A stretch of DNA of 64,000 nt from Nitrospira sp. ND1 (GTDB lineage Bacteria; Nitrospirota; Nitrospiria; Nitrospirales; Nitrospiraceae): contig NZ_FWEX01000006.1 in NCBI RefSeq assembly GCF_900170025.1, positions 1,148,795 to 1,212,794 on the forward strand, read 5' to 3'. Both the position numbers and the translations under genes were made by a program. The notes below the pieces were generated by a model. The model was not told where the DNA came from. It searched no databases and saw nothing but the letters and a program-made list of their open reading frames with translations. The stretch's first letter is position 1. Each line of letters starts with the position of its first letter. Shown piece after piece: positions 18,313 through 26,826 of this stretch.

Positions 18313-18328
18313 TTAGACACATGTCTAA
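18313..18328. promoter_or_regulatory. 16-bp perfect palindrome upstream of the dcw promoter
   Basis: The sequence TTAGACA-CA-TGTCTAA is a perfect 7-bp inverted repeat with a two-base centre, lying about 38 bases upstream of the -35 hexamer. Size and symmetry fit an operator for a dimeric regulator of the dcw promoter. I do not recognise the cognate protein. Confidence 0.5.
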
Positions 18329-18351
18329 TTTGGCCGGAATTTGCAGGAAAG

Positions 18352-18383
18352 TTATCCACATTTGTGGACAAGTCTGTGGGAAA
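18352..18383. promoter_or_regulatory. Cluster of three DnaA-box-like 9-mers
   Basis: TTATCCACA at 18352-18360 is an exact consensus DnaA box. It is followed after two bases by TGTGGACAA (18363-18371), the reverse complement of the one-mismatch box TTGTCCACA, and then by TGTGGGAAA (18375-18383), a poorer match. An AT-rich stretch lies on the rsmH side (about 18275-18345). Either DnaA regulates the dcw promoter or this is part of a replication origin. No dnaA gene is in the window, so I prefer the regulatory reading. Confidence 0.55.
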
Positions 18384-18465
18384 CTCGCCCACCTGACAAT
18401 TATCTTCGGGCAAGTTTCTGTCAGGGGAAAATGGGGATCATCAAAAAATCAGATGGATGAAATAC

Positions 18466-18499
18466 CTGCATTTCGGTGGTCGCTCGGGCCGAAATGCAG
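18466..18499 (-). terminator. 11-bp stem-loop after asnS, possible terminator or attenuator
   Basis: CTGCATTTCGG (18466-18476) and CCGAAATGCAG (18489-18499) form a perfect 11-bp stem with a 12-base loop, beginning 23 bases downstream of the asnS stop. There is no immediate U tract on the minus strand; a run of six T (18443-18448 as A on the plus strand) comes about 18 bases later. It could end asnS transcription or merely protect the 3' end. Confidence 0.45.
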
Positions 18500-18521
18500 G
18501 CAGAAACGGAAGGACTCGCCG

Positions 18522-19814
18522 CTATGGATAAAGTCGATACAACATCCGCGGAAAGGGAATCGTTTCCCGCACGTGATCGAGCCCACAAATCCAGGCCACG
18601 GCACGCTCAATACCCATTCCAAACCCCGCATGCGGAACCGAGCCGAACCGGCGAAGGTCGAGATACCATTGAAACGCCTCAACCGGTAGATGGTGCTCCT
18701 GAATGCGTCCCAAGAGTTTTTCGTGAGAATGGATGCGTTGGCCACCGCCGATGATTTCTCCATAGCCTTCCGGCGCCAGCACATCCATACAGAGGGCCAG
18801 ATCAGGCCGCTCCGGATCCGTCTCCATATAAAATGCTTTCAAGGCCGCAGGGTATCGATGCACGATCACCGGCCGATCGAATTCATTGGACAGAATCGTC
18901 TCATCATCGGCGCCAAAATCGTCACCAGGCTTGGCAGGATTTCCTTTCCGCTGCAGAATATCGATGGCTTCTTCGTAGGTAATACGAGGAAACGGCGCCG
19001 TCACACACTCCAGCTTCACGAGATCCCGTTCAAGCAGGAGCAGCTCGGCACGACGCCCCTTCAGCACCGCCGCCACAATATGAGACAGGAACTGTTCAGC
19101 CAGATCCATCATATCGGGCAATTGCGCAAAGGCCACCTCCGGCTCCACCATCCAAAATTCCATTAAATGCCGGCGCGTCTTGGACTTTTCCGCGCGAAAG
19201 GTCGGACCGAAGCAATACACCTTTCCAAACGCCGCGGCTGTGGCCTCACTATAGAGTTGCCCGCTCTGAGTCAAATAGGCCGTCTCATCGAAGTATGGCG
19301 TTTGAAATAAGGTGGTCGTGCCCTCACAGGCATTCGGCGTAAAAATCGGCGCGTCGACCAGCGTAAAGCCACGATCGTCGAAAAAGTTCCGACAGGCTCG
19401 AATAATTTCATGGCGAATGCGAAGCACGGCATGCTGTCGGCTGGAACGCAACCAGAGATGGCGATGCTCCATCAAGAATCCCGTGCCGTGTTCTTTCGGT
19501 TGGATGGGAAAAGGCTCCGCTACCTGCAACACTTCAAGACGCAGCACGTCGAGCTCATACCCGCCCGGCGCACGCGCATCCTGCCGTAACGTGCCGGTGA
19601 GGACGAGACTGGACTCCTGGGTGAGTTCCGCCGATCGAGCAAACTGTGCATCACCCACCGTCGCTTTGCTCACGACCGCCTGAATGTCCCCGGTTCCATC
19701 TCGCACGATCAGAAAATGGAGCTTGCCCTTGTCTCGACGACTGCGGAGCCACCCCCGAATCGTCACATCCTGTCCGGCATGGGCGGCCGCTTCATCGATA
19801 TACATCACAGGCAT
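18522..19814 (-). CDS. asnS: Asparaginyl-tRNA synthetase
   Basis: This class II synthetase charges tRNA(Asn). An N-terminal OB-fold anticodon-binding domain ([23 protein letters not shown]) precedes the catalytic core. The core shows motif 2 ([25 protein letters not shown]) and motif 3 ([27 protein letters not shown]). The ending IPFPR rather than a LFPRD-type motif separates AsnRS from the AspRS subgroup. The length of 430 residues is usual. It is transcribed toward the dcw cluster but separated from it by about 300 bases carrying its own promoter. Confidence 0.95.
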   Translation of the reverse strand: MPVMYIDEAAAHAGQDVTIRGWLRSRRDKGKLHFLIVRDGTGDIQAVVSKATVGDAQFARSAELTQESSLVLTGTLRQDARAPGGYELDVLRLEVLQVAEPFPIQPKEHGTGFLMEHRHLWLRSSRQHAVLRIRHEIIRACRNFFDDRGFTLVDAPIFTPNACEGTTTLFQTPYFDETAYLTQSGQLYSEATAAAFGKVYCFGPTFRAEKSKTRRHLMEFWMVEPEVAFAQLPDMMDLAEQFLSHIVAAVLKGRRAELLLLERDLVKLECVTAPFPRITYEEAIDILQRKGNPAKPGDDFGADDETILSNEFDRPVIVHRYPAALKAFYMETDPERPDLALCMDVLAPEGYGEIIGGGQRIHSHEKLLGRIQEHHLPVEAFQWYLDLRRFGSVPHAGFGMGIERAVAWICGLDHVRETIPFPRMLYRLYP

Positions 19815-19949
19815 GGGTCATCCTATCCAAATAGAGGTGCGCTGGAGAGGTCTACGGCCGGAGGGTAACGAACAGTCGCGGGCTTTTCAAGCGCATCACA
19901 AATCCCCCCTTTCGTTGACACAATGTCATGCCAGGGGCATCATCACATC

Positions 19950-21044
19950 ATGATGCACACCACATTGCTCCACCATCCCCGATCACGTACACCGCTACTC
20001 GCCGCGCTTCTCCTGCTGGGCCTGTTGCCCTCCGCACTGGCAGGTGAATTCCGAACCGACAACCCGTTAAACCGGCCCGGAAAAATCTATTGGTGCCCGG
20101 ACCGCACGGCAGACAAGCGGATCACCGCCACTCCCGATGCAGGCTGTACGGCCCTGTACGATGAGGAACGCGACGCGAAGAAACCGGAGAAACTGGACCC
20201 GTCTGATCATGACGCCTCCACTCCGAAGGAGCCGCTCAAGATCGTCGACATCCAAAATGAAGCGTCGAAGTTTACCCGCGAATATCGAGAATTTCTGGAA
20301 TGCTGCGCCGGCGAGTTCGATTCCGTCGAACGCATCGACGAACTCCTGGACCAGTCGAACCACATTCTGATGTCGGTGCAACAAAAAGGCATCTACAACA
20401 GTGCGGGCTTCGGCGTGGGAAGCGGAGCAGGAGGACTCGGCGGCGGCCCGGGTCAATCGCCGAAACTCGGCACCTTTGCCCGCCAGTGGACACTCAGCGA
20501 GATCGTCGGAACCGTCGCGATCGCTCGGGACGACCTCACGAAAATCAAGACGCGCATCAAGGCTCTGGGTGAGCGATTCGAGAAGCTCGATTCATTGGAC
20601 TATGAGCAGCGCGGGAGAGAAGCGCGGCGCATCGACGAGGAACGCGAAGCCATTGCTCATGACGTTCGGGCCAAGAGGCCACCGGCCTCAGCACCGACAG
20701 GCATGGACATCCAGGACACCACCATCCCGACCAGAATCGGCGGAGACATCGAGAACACCCATTTGAATCGATCCCTCAATCCAAGCTTCGGCGCCGACAT
20801 CGGAGCCACGGTGTCGCCATACAGCAACGTCAACGAATCTCTGCGACCCCGCAGAGGGGAAGACCTCAAAGACAGTACCTTACCGGACCGGGTGGGCACT
20901 CACACCCAGGACAGTACCCTGCCGAATGCATTCGGCTTCGACATCAATTCAGCGCAAAACGCCGAACGCTCGTCGTCGGTGCAGACGCGGGGCGTCGGCG
21001 CCGAAATCGGCGACTCCTCCCTCAATAACCAGTCACGCCGGTAG
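19950..21044 (+). CDS. Exported protein of unknown function with C-terminal short repeats
   Basis: I do not recognise this family. The N-terminus is a signal peptide (TPLLAALLLLGLLPSALA, then GEFRTDN). The mature part has a Cys-containing N-terminal segment (IYWCPD and DAGCTALYDEE), a charged helical middle with ECCAGEFDSVERIDELLDQSN and a glycine-rich hinge. From about residue 250 it has imperfect repeats built on G-x-(D/E)-(I/L)-x-D-(S/T)-(T/S)-(L/I)-P-x-R-x-G. The first possible ATG is at 19923; I chose 19950 because it places the signal peptide normally and follows AGGGG. The gene diverges from asnS and converges on the BNR-type lipoprotein gene. Confidence 0.75.
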   Translation: MMHTTLLHHPRSRTPLLAALLLLGLLPSALAGEFRTDNPLNRPGKIYWCPDRTADKRITATPDAGCTALYDEERDAKKPEKLDPSDHDASTPKEPLKIVDIQNEASKFTREYREFLECCAGEFDSVERIDELLDQSNHILMSVQQKGIYNSAGFGVGSGAGGLGGGPGQSPKLGTFARQWTLSEIVGTVAIARDDLTKIKTRIKALGERFEKLDSLDYEQRGREARRIDEEREAIAHDVRAKRPPASAPTGMDIQDTTIPTRIGGDIENTHLNRSLNPSFGADIGATVSPYSNVNESLRPRRGEDLKDSTLPDRVGTHTQDSTLPNAFGFDINSAQNAERSSSVQTRGVGAEIGDSSLNNQSRR

Positions 21045-21071
21045 ACTCGCGCCGGCCGAATCTACGCCCGG

Positions 21072-22091
21072 TTACTCCTTAGGAAAGACCGACGGAAGCG
21101 CCTCCCAATGCGCCCCTCCGTCCGTGCTCCGGTACAATCCACTGCCGTTTGTGCCGGCGTAGAACAGCTGTGGATCCAGCGCGCTCTGCGCAAGCGACCG
21201 GATATTGGTGGTCGCCAACCCCTCGTTCAATGCCACCCAACTCGTTCCGCCATCCTCGCTCCGGTGGATGCCATCCCGGGCTGCCACATACATCACTCCG
21301 GACCGCGCACGATCGAGTACCATCGACACGATCATCTGATCCTGCAACGATTCGCCGATACGTACCCAGGAAACGGCGCCGTCGGTGGTTTTATAGAGCC
21401 CGGCCAGGGTCGCAGCATAGACCGTCTCCGTCGTGAATGGATCGACCTGCACCGACGTGACGCTCAGTGCGCGCGATGTTTTCACCATCCCCTCCGGCAC
21501 CAAACCATGATTCACCTGCTGCCAATGCGCCCCTTGATTCACCGACTTGTAGACGCCGCCGCTGGTGCCGGCATAGAGCACGGATGATCTCGTGGGATCC
21601 ATGCCCAGCGTGACCACCATCAACACTTCCTTCATTCCGTCCATCCGCTTCGTCCACCGCTCACCGGCATTCTTCGATTCGAACACCCCCATGGTCGTAG
21701 CCAGAAAGATATGAGTATCGTCTGCGGGGTCGAAGACAAATTGGTTCACGACTGAGGAAATCGTGGCGTCGTCGAGCCCGCCACGTATGGACGTCCAGCG
21801 CTGCCCCCCGTCGTAACTTTTATAGACGGCGTCGCCCTTCGTGCCCGCATAAATCGTCGCGGGATAGGCCGGATCAATCGCCATCGCAATCACGCGCGAG
21901 TGGCTCATCCCCTTCGAGAGATTGCTCCAGGTCTTGCCGCCGTCACGCGATTTGTAAATGTAGTCGTTCGTGGCGATGTAGAGAATGTCAGGATTGGTCG
22001 GGTGCAGTTGAATGACGACGATCGGGTCGCTGCCGGTGCATCCGCTGAGAGACAGCGCGGCCAGAAAAAGGAGCGCGAGGAATTGCTTCAT
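21072..22091 (-). CDS. Lipoprotein with YCF48/BNR-type beta-propeller repeats
   Basis: A lipoprotein signal (MKQFLALLFLAALSLSGCTG, lipobox LSGC) precedes a chain of about six repeats. Each carries a (V/L)YAGT/AAT strand and a K-S-x-D-x-G-x-x-W Asp-box, for example YKSRDGGKTWSNLS, YKSYDGGQRWTSI, YKSVNQGAHWQQV and YRSTDGGAHWEAL. This is the architecture of YCF48-like and sortilin-type propellers, usually structural or chaperone-like rather than catalytic. I chose the ATG at 22089-22091, which places the signal peptide at the N-terminus; the open frame upstream runs into a repeat element. It should be outer- or inner-membrane anchored; the substrate is unknown. Confidence 0.82.
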   Translation of the reverse strand: MKQFLALLFLAALSLSGCTGSDPIVVIQLHPTNPDILYIATNDYIYKSRDGGKTWSNLSKGMSHSRVIAMAIDPAYPATIYAGTKGDAVYKSYDGGQRWTSIRGGLDDATISSVVNQFVFDPADDTHIFLATTMGVFESKNAGERWTKRMDGMKEVLMVVTLGMDPTRSSVLYAGTSGGVYKSVNQGAHWQQVNHGLVPEGMVKTSRALSVTSVQVDPFTTETVYAATLAGLYKTTDGAVSWVRIGESLQDQMIVSMVLDRARSGVMYVAARDGIHRSEDGGTSWVALNEGLATTNIRSLAQSALDPQLFYAGTNGSGLYRSTDGGAHWEALPSVFPKE

Positions 22092-22117
22092 GCAACTCGC
22101 GCGCTGCACTCTTTCCA

Positions 22118-22237
22118 GGATGCTCAAACGGGCCATCCAACAAGGCCGCAGAGAGGATTGGTTGCTGAGGCGTGCTGTCCTGCACGTTGAGGCAACCAAT
22201 CGACCGAGAACGCCGTTGGGGGCCCGTTTCAGCATCC
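22118..22237. repeat. Dispersed inverted-repeat element (about 120 bp)
   Basis: The ends GGATGCTCAAACGGGCC (22118-22134) and GGCCCGTTTCAGCATCC (22221-22237) are complementary at 16 of 17 positions. A second, inner pair, GATTGGTTG (22156-22164) and CAACCAATC (22193-22201), is perfect. The whole unit could fold into one long hairpin between yajQ and the lipoprotein gene. It shares the interior words CAAGGCCGCA and GAGAACGCCG with the element at 33185-33420, so it belongs to a family. Confidence 0.75.
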
Positions 22238-22241
22238 GGGG

Positions 22242-22739
22242 CTAGCGGTAGTTGGTGAATTGAAGATCAATCCCAAAATCCTTCCCCTTGAGGAAGGCAA
22301 TCGCCGTCTGCAGATCATCTTTACTCTTGCTGATCACGCGCACCTGCTCGCCTTGAATTTGCGCCTGCACCTTTATCTTGGACTCTTTCACGGCCTTGGT
22401 GATTTCCTTGGCCTTCTCCGATGAGATACCGCTTTGAATCTTGATCACCTGCCGGACTGTAGCGCCGAGCGCCTCCTCGATTTTGCCGTACTCGAACGCC
22501 TTCAACGAGACCCCGCGCTTCACACACTTGGTCTTAATAATTTCAATGACCGCATTGAGCTTGTACTCGTCGTCGGAGAGCACCACTAGTTCCTTTTCTT
22601 TCTCCTTCAGCGTCAGCTCGGTCTTTGAATCTTTGAAATCGAAGCGTTGCTTGATTTCCTTCGTCGCCTGATCGACGACGTTCTTCATCTCCTGCATATT
22701 CACTTCCGACACCACATCAAACGACGATTGGTCCGCCAC
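22242..22739 (-). CDS. YajQ-family nucleotide-binding protein (UPF0234)
   Basis: The protein is the right size (165 residues) and shows the YajQ pattern from end to end: SSFDVVSEVNMQEMKNVVDQ at the start, then IKQRFDFKDSKTELTL, the central KTKCVKRGVSLKAFEYGKIEEALG and the C-terminal DDLQTAIAFLKGKDFGIDLQFTNYR. Members bind nucleotides including cyclic di-GMP in some species. The start is a GTG at 22737-22739 preceded by an excellent GGAGGAGG; the longer open frame would overlap cstA. It lies 37 bases after cstA and is probably cotranscribed. Confidence 0.92.
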   Translation of the reverse strand: MADQSSFDVVSEVNMQEMKNVVDQATKEIKQRFDFKDSKTELTLKEKEKELVVLSDDEYKLNAVIEIIKTKCVKRGVSLKAFEYGKIEEALGATVRQVIKIQSGISSEKAKEITKAVKESKIKVQAQIQGEQVRVISKSKDDLQTAIAFLKGKDFGIDLQFTNYR

Positions 22740-22776
22740 GATCCCCTCCTCCTGCTGTTTCGTCAGGTCTTCCGCC

Positions 22777-24792
22777 CTAACAGCACCCTCCGTCAGGCGG
22801 CAATTTAAACCCGCGCTCATCATGCCGGTGAATCGCCGTCTGCACGCGACCGGCCGATCCACCGCCGGCCCTGGCCATCACTTCACTGCTGCTGAACGGC
22901 CGCTTCAAAATCACATACCCATACCACTGCTTCATGCTGTCGCTCAAGACGACCAGGCCCAACATCGCGACCACCGCCACCAGCACGGCATCGAGATACA
23001 ATGCAAAGGCCTGCCCCGCCGCAAGTGTCGCCGCCTTCGCCAAAAACATCCAAAACATCTCATATGAGCCAGCCAGCGTAATGCCTCCCACGAACAACAT
23101 CGGCAGAGCCGTCACCCAGAGATAGGGCGACTTCCACATTTTGATCAACACCGTCGTGCCGATACAGAGCGCGAGCGTGCCCAGCAATTGATTGGCTGCG
23201 CCGAACATGGGCCAGATAGTCGAAATGCTGCCCGTCCCGATCAGATAGGCCCACGACCCCACCACAAAGGCGCTGCTCAATAGAACGCCCGGCCACCAGT
23301 TCATCTGTCGAAACGGCGCATACACCCGCCCGGCCATTTCCTGAATGAGATACCTGGCCACACGGGTCCCCGTATCGATGGTCGTCAGAATGAACAGCGC
23401 CTCGAACACGAGGGCGAATTGATACCAATAGGCCATCAGCCCGGCCATGCCGGGCAGCGCCGAAAAGATGGAGGCCATGCCCACTGCCAACGACACCGCC
23501 CCTCCCGGCCGCCCCGCCACATTCACTTCAACCAGCTGCGACAACTCCGCGATGCGGGAAGGCGCAAAACCCATCGCCGTCAACGTCTCGGCCGGCAACA
23601 TGGTGTTGATCGCCAGGTAATCGCCGGGGATCAGCACCGACGCCGCAATCAACGCCATCACGCCGACGAAGCTTTCCAGCAACATCGCCGCATAGCCCAC
23701 CACTGCCTGCGACTCCTGCTCGATCATCTTCGGTGTCGTGCCGGAGGACACCAGCGCATGAAAGCCGGACACGGCCCCGCAGGCAATCGTAATAAAGAGA
23801 AACGGAAACAACGTGCCGGGAATAATCGGCCCGCCGCCATTGGCGAAGGCAGTCACACGGGGCATTTCAATGGTCGGCGCCATGAGGATGACCCCGAAGC
23901 CGAGCAGAAACACCACGCCGAGCTTCATGAACGTGGAGAGATAGCCACGCGGCACCAACAACATCCAGCCCGGCAACACCGAGGCCAGGAATCCATACCC
24001 CGCCAGCAGCCAGACCAGCGCCGGCTTCTCGAACTCGAAGAGCCAGGCAAGAGACGACTGTCCGACCACACGCCCGAAGAGCACCGCCGCCACCAACAGC
24101 ACCACCCCGATCACCGACACTTCAGCCACCGCGCCGGGGCGAAACTTCTGGAGATAGAAACCCATGATGAACCCGATGGGAATCGTCATGGCGATGGTGA
24201 ACGTACCCCAGGCATTGTGGTAGAGCGCATTCACCACCGCGAAACCCAGTCCCGCCAATGCCACGACGACAATAAAGAGTACCGCCACCGCCGTCGCCGT
24301 CCCGGTGATGGAGCCCAGTTCGTCATGGGCGATTTCAGGCAATGAACGGCCGTTGCGTCGCATCGAAGCGACGAGGATGATGAAGTCCTGCACCGCCCCC
24401 GCCAGCACCGCGCCGATCACGAGCCAGAGAAAACCGGGAAGAAAACCGAACTGCGCCGCCAACACCGGTCCCAGCAACGGCCCGGCTCCGGCAATCGCCG
24501 CAAAGTGATGGCCGAACAAGACGACTCGGTTGGTGGGGTGGAAATTGACGCCGTCATTCAAACGCACGGCCGGGGTCAAGCGGGCATTGTCCAGTTGCAC
24601 CACGTGCCGAGCCAGCCAACGACCGTAGAAGCGATAGGCCAACACATAGATACAGGCCGCCGCCACGACCAACCAGAGACCATTTACTTTTTCCTGGGGA
24701 TTGACGACGCCTGTAACATGGGCGAGGGCGACAGCGGCAAGAATAGAGAGGAGCGCCCAGAGCACACGAGTAGCTATTTTCATGCGCGGCAT
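22777..24792 (-). CDS. cstA: CstA-family carbon starvation protein / peptide-pyruvate transporter
   Basis: This is a polytopic inner-membrane protein of 671 residues with about 16-18 hydrophobic segments. Characteristic blocks are YRFYGRWLARHVVQLD, the GVNFHPTNRVVLFGHHFAAIAGAGPLLGP region, AQFGFLPGFLWLVIGAVLAGAVQDF, and CGAVSGFHALVSSGTTPK in the middle. CstA proteins take up peptides or pyruvate under carbon limitation; the substrate cannot be read from the sequence. AGGTGGG precedes the first ATG. The C-terminus ends with a short Gly/Cys tail. yajQ follows in the same direction. Confidence 0.93.
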   Translation of the reverse strand: MPRMKIATRVLWALLSILAAVALAHVTGVVNPQEKVNGLWLVVAAACIYVLAYRFYGRWLARHVVQLDNARLTPAVRLNDGVNFHPTNRVVLFGHHFAAIAGAGPLLGPVLAAQFGFLPGFLWLVIGAVLAGAVQDFIILVASMRRNGRSLPEIAHDELGSITGTATAVAVLFIVVVALAGLGFAVVNALYHNAWGTFTIAMTIPIGFIMGFYLQKFRPGAVAEVSVIGVVLLVAAVLFGRVVGQSSLAWLFEFEKPALVWLLAGYGFLASVLPGWMLLVPRGYLSTFMKLGVVFLLGFGVILMAPTIEMPRVTAFANGGGPIIPGTLFPFLFITIACGAVSGFHALVSSGTTPKMIEQESQAVVGYAAMLLESFVGVMALIAASVLIPGDYLAINTMLPAETLTAMGFAPSRIAELSQLVEVNVAGRPGGAVSLAVGMASIFSALPGMAGLMAYWYQFALVFEALFILTTIDTGTRVARYLIQEMAGRVYAPFRQMNWWPGVLLSSAFVVGSWAYLIGTGSISTIWPMFGAANQLLGTLALCIGTTVLIKMWKSPYLWVTALPMLFVGGITLAGSYEMFWMFLAKAATLAAGQAFALYLDAVLVAVVAMLGLVVLSDSMKQWYGYVILKRPFSSSEVMARAGGGSAGRVQTAIHRHDERGFKLPPDGGCC

Positions 24793-24914
24793 ACTAACAA
24801 CCCACCTGTCGCTTGTAAATCGAGCGTCTTCCCGCTATTTTCCTATGCTCTGGCGAGTTGAGGGGGCATTCAACCGGTATTGTAGCCCTGGACTTACACT
24901 GCGGAGAGGTAACC

Positions 24915-25100
24915 ATGCCTTCGGCCAAAGAACAGATCGCCAAGGTTCTTCAGGATCAGCCAGACGACAGGTCTTACGATGAGATTCTACGAGAGTTGGC
25001 CTTCGCTCGAATGGTCGAGAGGGGGCTTGCTGACTCCGATGCCGGGAAAACGATCAGCCACGAAGAGATGGGACGCCGCATCAAGACATGGCAGAAGTGA
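24915..25100 (+). CDS. Putative type II antitoxin (RelB/ParD-like)
   Basis: A 61-residue acidic and helical protein, MPSAKEQIAKVLQDQPDDRS at its start, sits directly upstream of a ParE-like toxin frame that overlaps it by 13 bases. The SD GGAGAGGT is well placed, and the frame upstream of the chosen ATG is less convincing. Size, composition and position fit an antitoxin, but I see no decisive family motif. The toxin partner is broken, so the pair is probably no longer addictive. Confidence 0.6.
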   Translation: MPSAKEQIAKVLQDQPDDRSYDEILRELAFARMVERGLADSDAGKTISHEEMGRRIKTWQK

Positions 25101-25382
25101 TCTGGACGGCTGAAGCCGAACATAGCTGCACGACATCCACCAGTTCATCGCGCAAGATAATCCCCTCGCCGCAACTCACGCCGTTGAAACGCTCTACCAG
25201 AAAACAGAGATCTTGAGAGAGTTCCCCGAATCAGGCTACCGGTACTGGCAACGACCGGACCGGCACATCCGCATTCTTCTTCATGGACACTACCGAATCG
25301 CCTACGTGATCAAAGATTCAGGAGCGATCGCGTCCTCGGCGTTTTCCACGGCGCACTCAGCATTGATCGCTATTTGCTGTAA
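25088..25382 (+). pseudogene. Frameshifted ParE/RelE-type toxin
   Basis: An ATG overlaps the end of the antitoxin gene and starts MAEVIWTAEAEH. The frame then breaks near 25128, but the +1-related frame continues with a clear RelE/ParE body: LHDIHQFIAQDNPLAATHAV, then REFPESGYRYW, then HIRILLHGHYRIAYVIKD. A second shift near 25332 is needed to read LGVFHGALSIDRYLL and the stop. The first break looks like loss of one base in the GAACATAGCTGCAC stretch. At least two frameshifts make an active toxin unlikely. Confidence 0.7.
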
Positions 25383-25614
25383 CAAACCTGTCAGACCTTT
25401 CTGGTTTTCATACGCAATCGGGCGCGGATAGCCCGCCCGGACAAGCACCCAGAAGCGGTGCAGTTTTCCTGACCGCTGCCGAGGCAGGTCGCCCGAACCA
25501 GCTCGCCATACTCTGGCAAAGAGCCGCAATGACTCAGCCGCGCGCCAGGTGTCGTCGGAGTCGTCATTTGGCATACCATTTGACGACAGAGGCGACACGT
25601 GATACCGTTCCGCC

Positions 25615-26760
25615 ATGAATCCGATACCGGTCATCCCACGCCACCTTGCCCTAGATAAACTCCTGGAAAAGAAATCCTACTTCCTTCTCGGCCCTCGCCA
25701 GACCGGGAAAAGCTTCCTTATCGGCCAGAGCCTCAAAGGTGCCCGCGTCTATGATCTCTTGGACAACTCGATGTATCTCGCCCTCAGCCACCGTCCACAA
25801 CGACTGGCTGAAGAAATCACGCCCAAGGATCGCGTGGTCGTTATCGATGAAATTCAACGGCTGCCTGCGTTGCTGAATGAGGTCCATCGCCTCATCGAAC
25901 AACGAGGCATCCACTTCCTCCTGACCGGGTCCAGCGCAAGGAAACTCCGCCATGGAGGGGTGAACCTATTAGGCGGACGGGCCAGAACCAAATATCTGCA
26001 TCCCCTCACCTATCGAGAATTGGGCGAGCACTTTAACCTGGACACCTTCATTTCGCACGGAGGGCTGCCGTCCATCTATTTTTCTGACGACCCGCGCGCC
26101 GATCTTGGTGCCTATGCCGGGTCCTATCTGCAACAGGAAATCGTCGCAGAAGGCGCGACCAGGAACATCGCAGCCTTCAGCCGATTTCTCAAAGTGGCCG
26201 CCTACTGCAATGCCACCATCGTCAATTTCACGAACGTCGCCACGGATGCCCAGGTGCCGCGCACAACCGTCTACGAGTACTTTGAAATCCTGAAAGACAC
26301 CCTTGTGTTGCATGAGCTACCGGCATGGCGCGAGACCAAAAAACGCAAACCCCTGGCCTCATCGAAATACTATTTCTTCGACATCGGCGTCGTGGCGGCC
26401 ATTCAAGAACGTCGCTATCGGCGGGGCACGCCGGAATACGGCGAGGCCATGGAAACATACGTCATGCACGAATTGAAGAGCTACACGGATTATGTTTCAG
26501 GAGAACCACTGGCTTATTGGAGATCAAAGTCAGGGTTTGAGGTGGATTACATCCTCGGCGACCATACCGCCATTGAGTTGAAAGCCAGCGAGAACGTTGC
26601 CGCCAACGATCTCAAATCGCTGAAGGCGTTGGCGGAGGAAGGAAAGTTAAAACGTTATCTCTGCGTCAGTCTGGAAGCTCGCCGCCGACAGGTGGGCGAA
26701 GTGACGATCTTGCCGGTGAGGGAGTTTCTGGACAACCTCTGGGATGGGGCTTACTCCTAA
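25615..26760 (+). CDS. AAA-type ATPase with DUF4143 C-terminal domain
   Basis: Residues 25-32 carry a Walker A motif (GPRQTGKS), followed by Walker B VVVIDEIQ (about 72-79) and the sensor LLTGSSARKLR. The C-terminal half has the DUF4143 pattern, including YEYFEILKDTLVLHELP, YFFDIGVV and a nuclease-fold-like ending FEVDYILGDHTAIELKAS. The Asp/Glu-x-Lys arrangement resembles PD-(D/E)xK enzymes, but activity is unproven for the family. The length of 381 residues is normal. Such genes are common in mobile or accessory regions; here an IS256 element starts 67 bases downstream. Confidence 0.88.
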   Translation: MNPIPVIPRHLALDKLLEKKSYFLLGPRQTGKSFLIGQSLKGARVYDLLDNSMYLALSHRPQRLAEEITPKDRVVVIDEIQRLPALLNEVHRLIEQRGIHFLLTGSSARKLRHGGVNLLGGRARTKYLHPLTYRELGEHFNLDTFISHGGLPSIYFSDDPRADLGAYAGSYLQQEIVAEGATRNIAAFSRFLKVAAYCNATIVNFTNVATDAQVPRTTVYEYFEILKDTLVLHELPAWRETKKRKPLASSKYYFFDIGVVAAIQERRYRRGTPEYGEAMETYVMHELKSYTDYVSGEPLAYWRSKSGFEVDYILGDHTAIELKASENVAANDLKSLKALAEEGKLKRYLCVSLEARRRQVGEVTILPVREFLDNLWDGAYS

Positions 26761-26826
26761 CTTTCCCTCAGAGTCGAAAGATCTTCTATCAGCAGAGGAG
26801 CCAACAATGAACGACATCACGAGGCA

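Noticed and set aside
18275-18345. AT-rich stretch read as the unwinding element of a replication origin
   Set aside because: No dnaA, dnaN or other origin-linked gene is nearby, and only three 9-mers are present; kept as a secondary possibility in the DnaA-box finding.
25302-25634. 110-codon minus-strand frame in the gap before the DUF4143 ATPase
   Set aside because: The middle part (RRFW/GYPRPIAYENQ-like) reads somewhat like protein, but it overlaps the toxin relic, has no clear start signal and no family I recognise.
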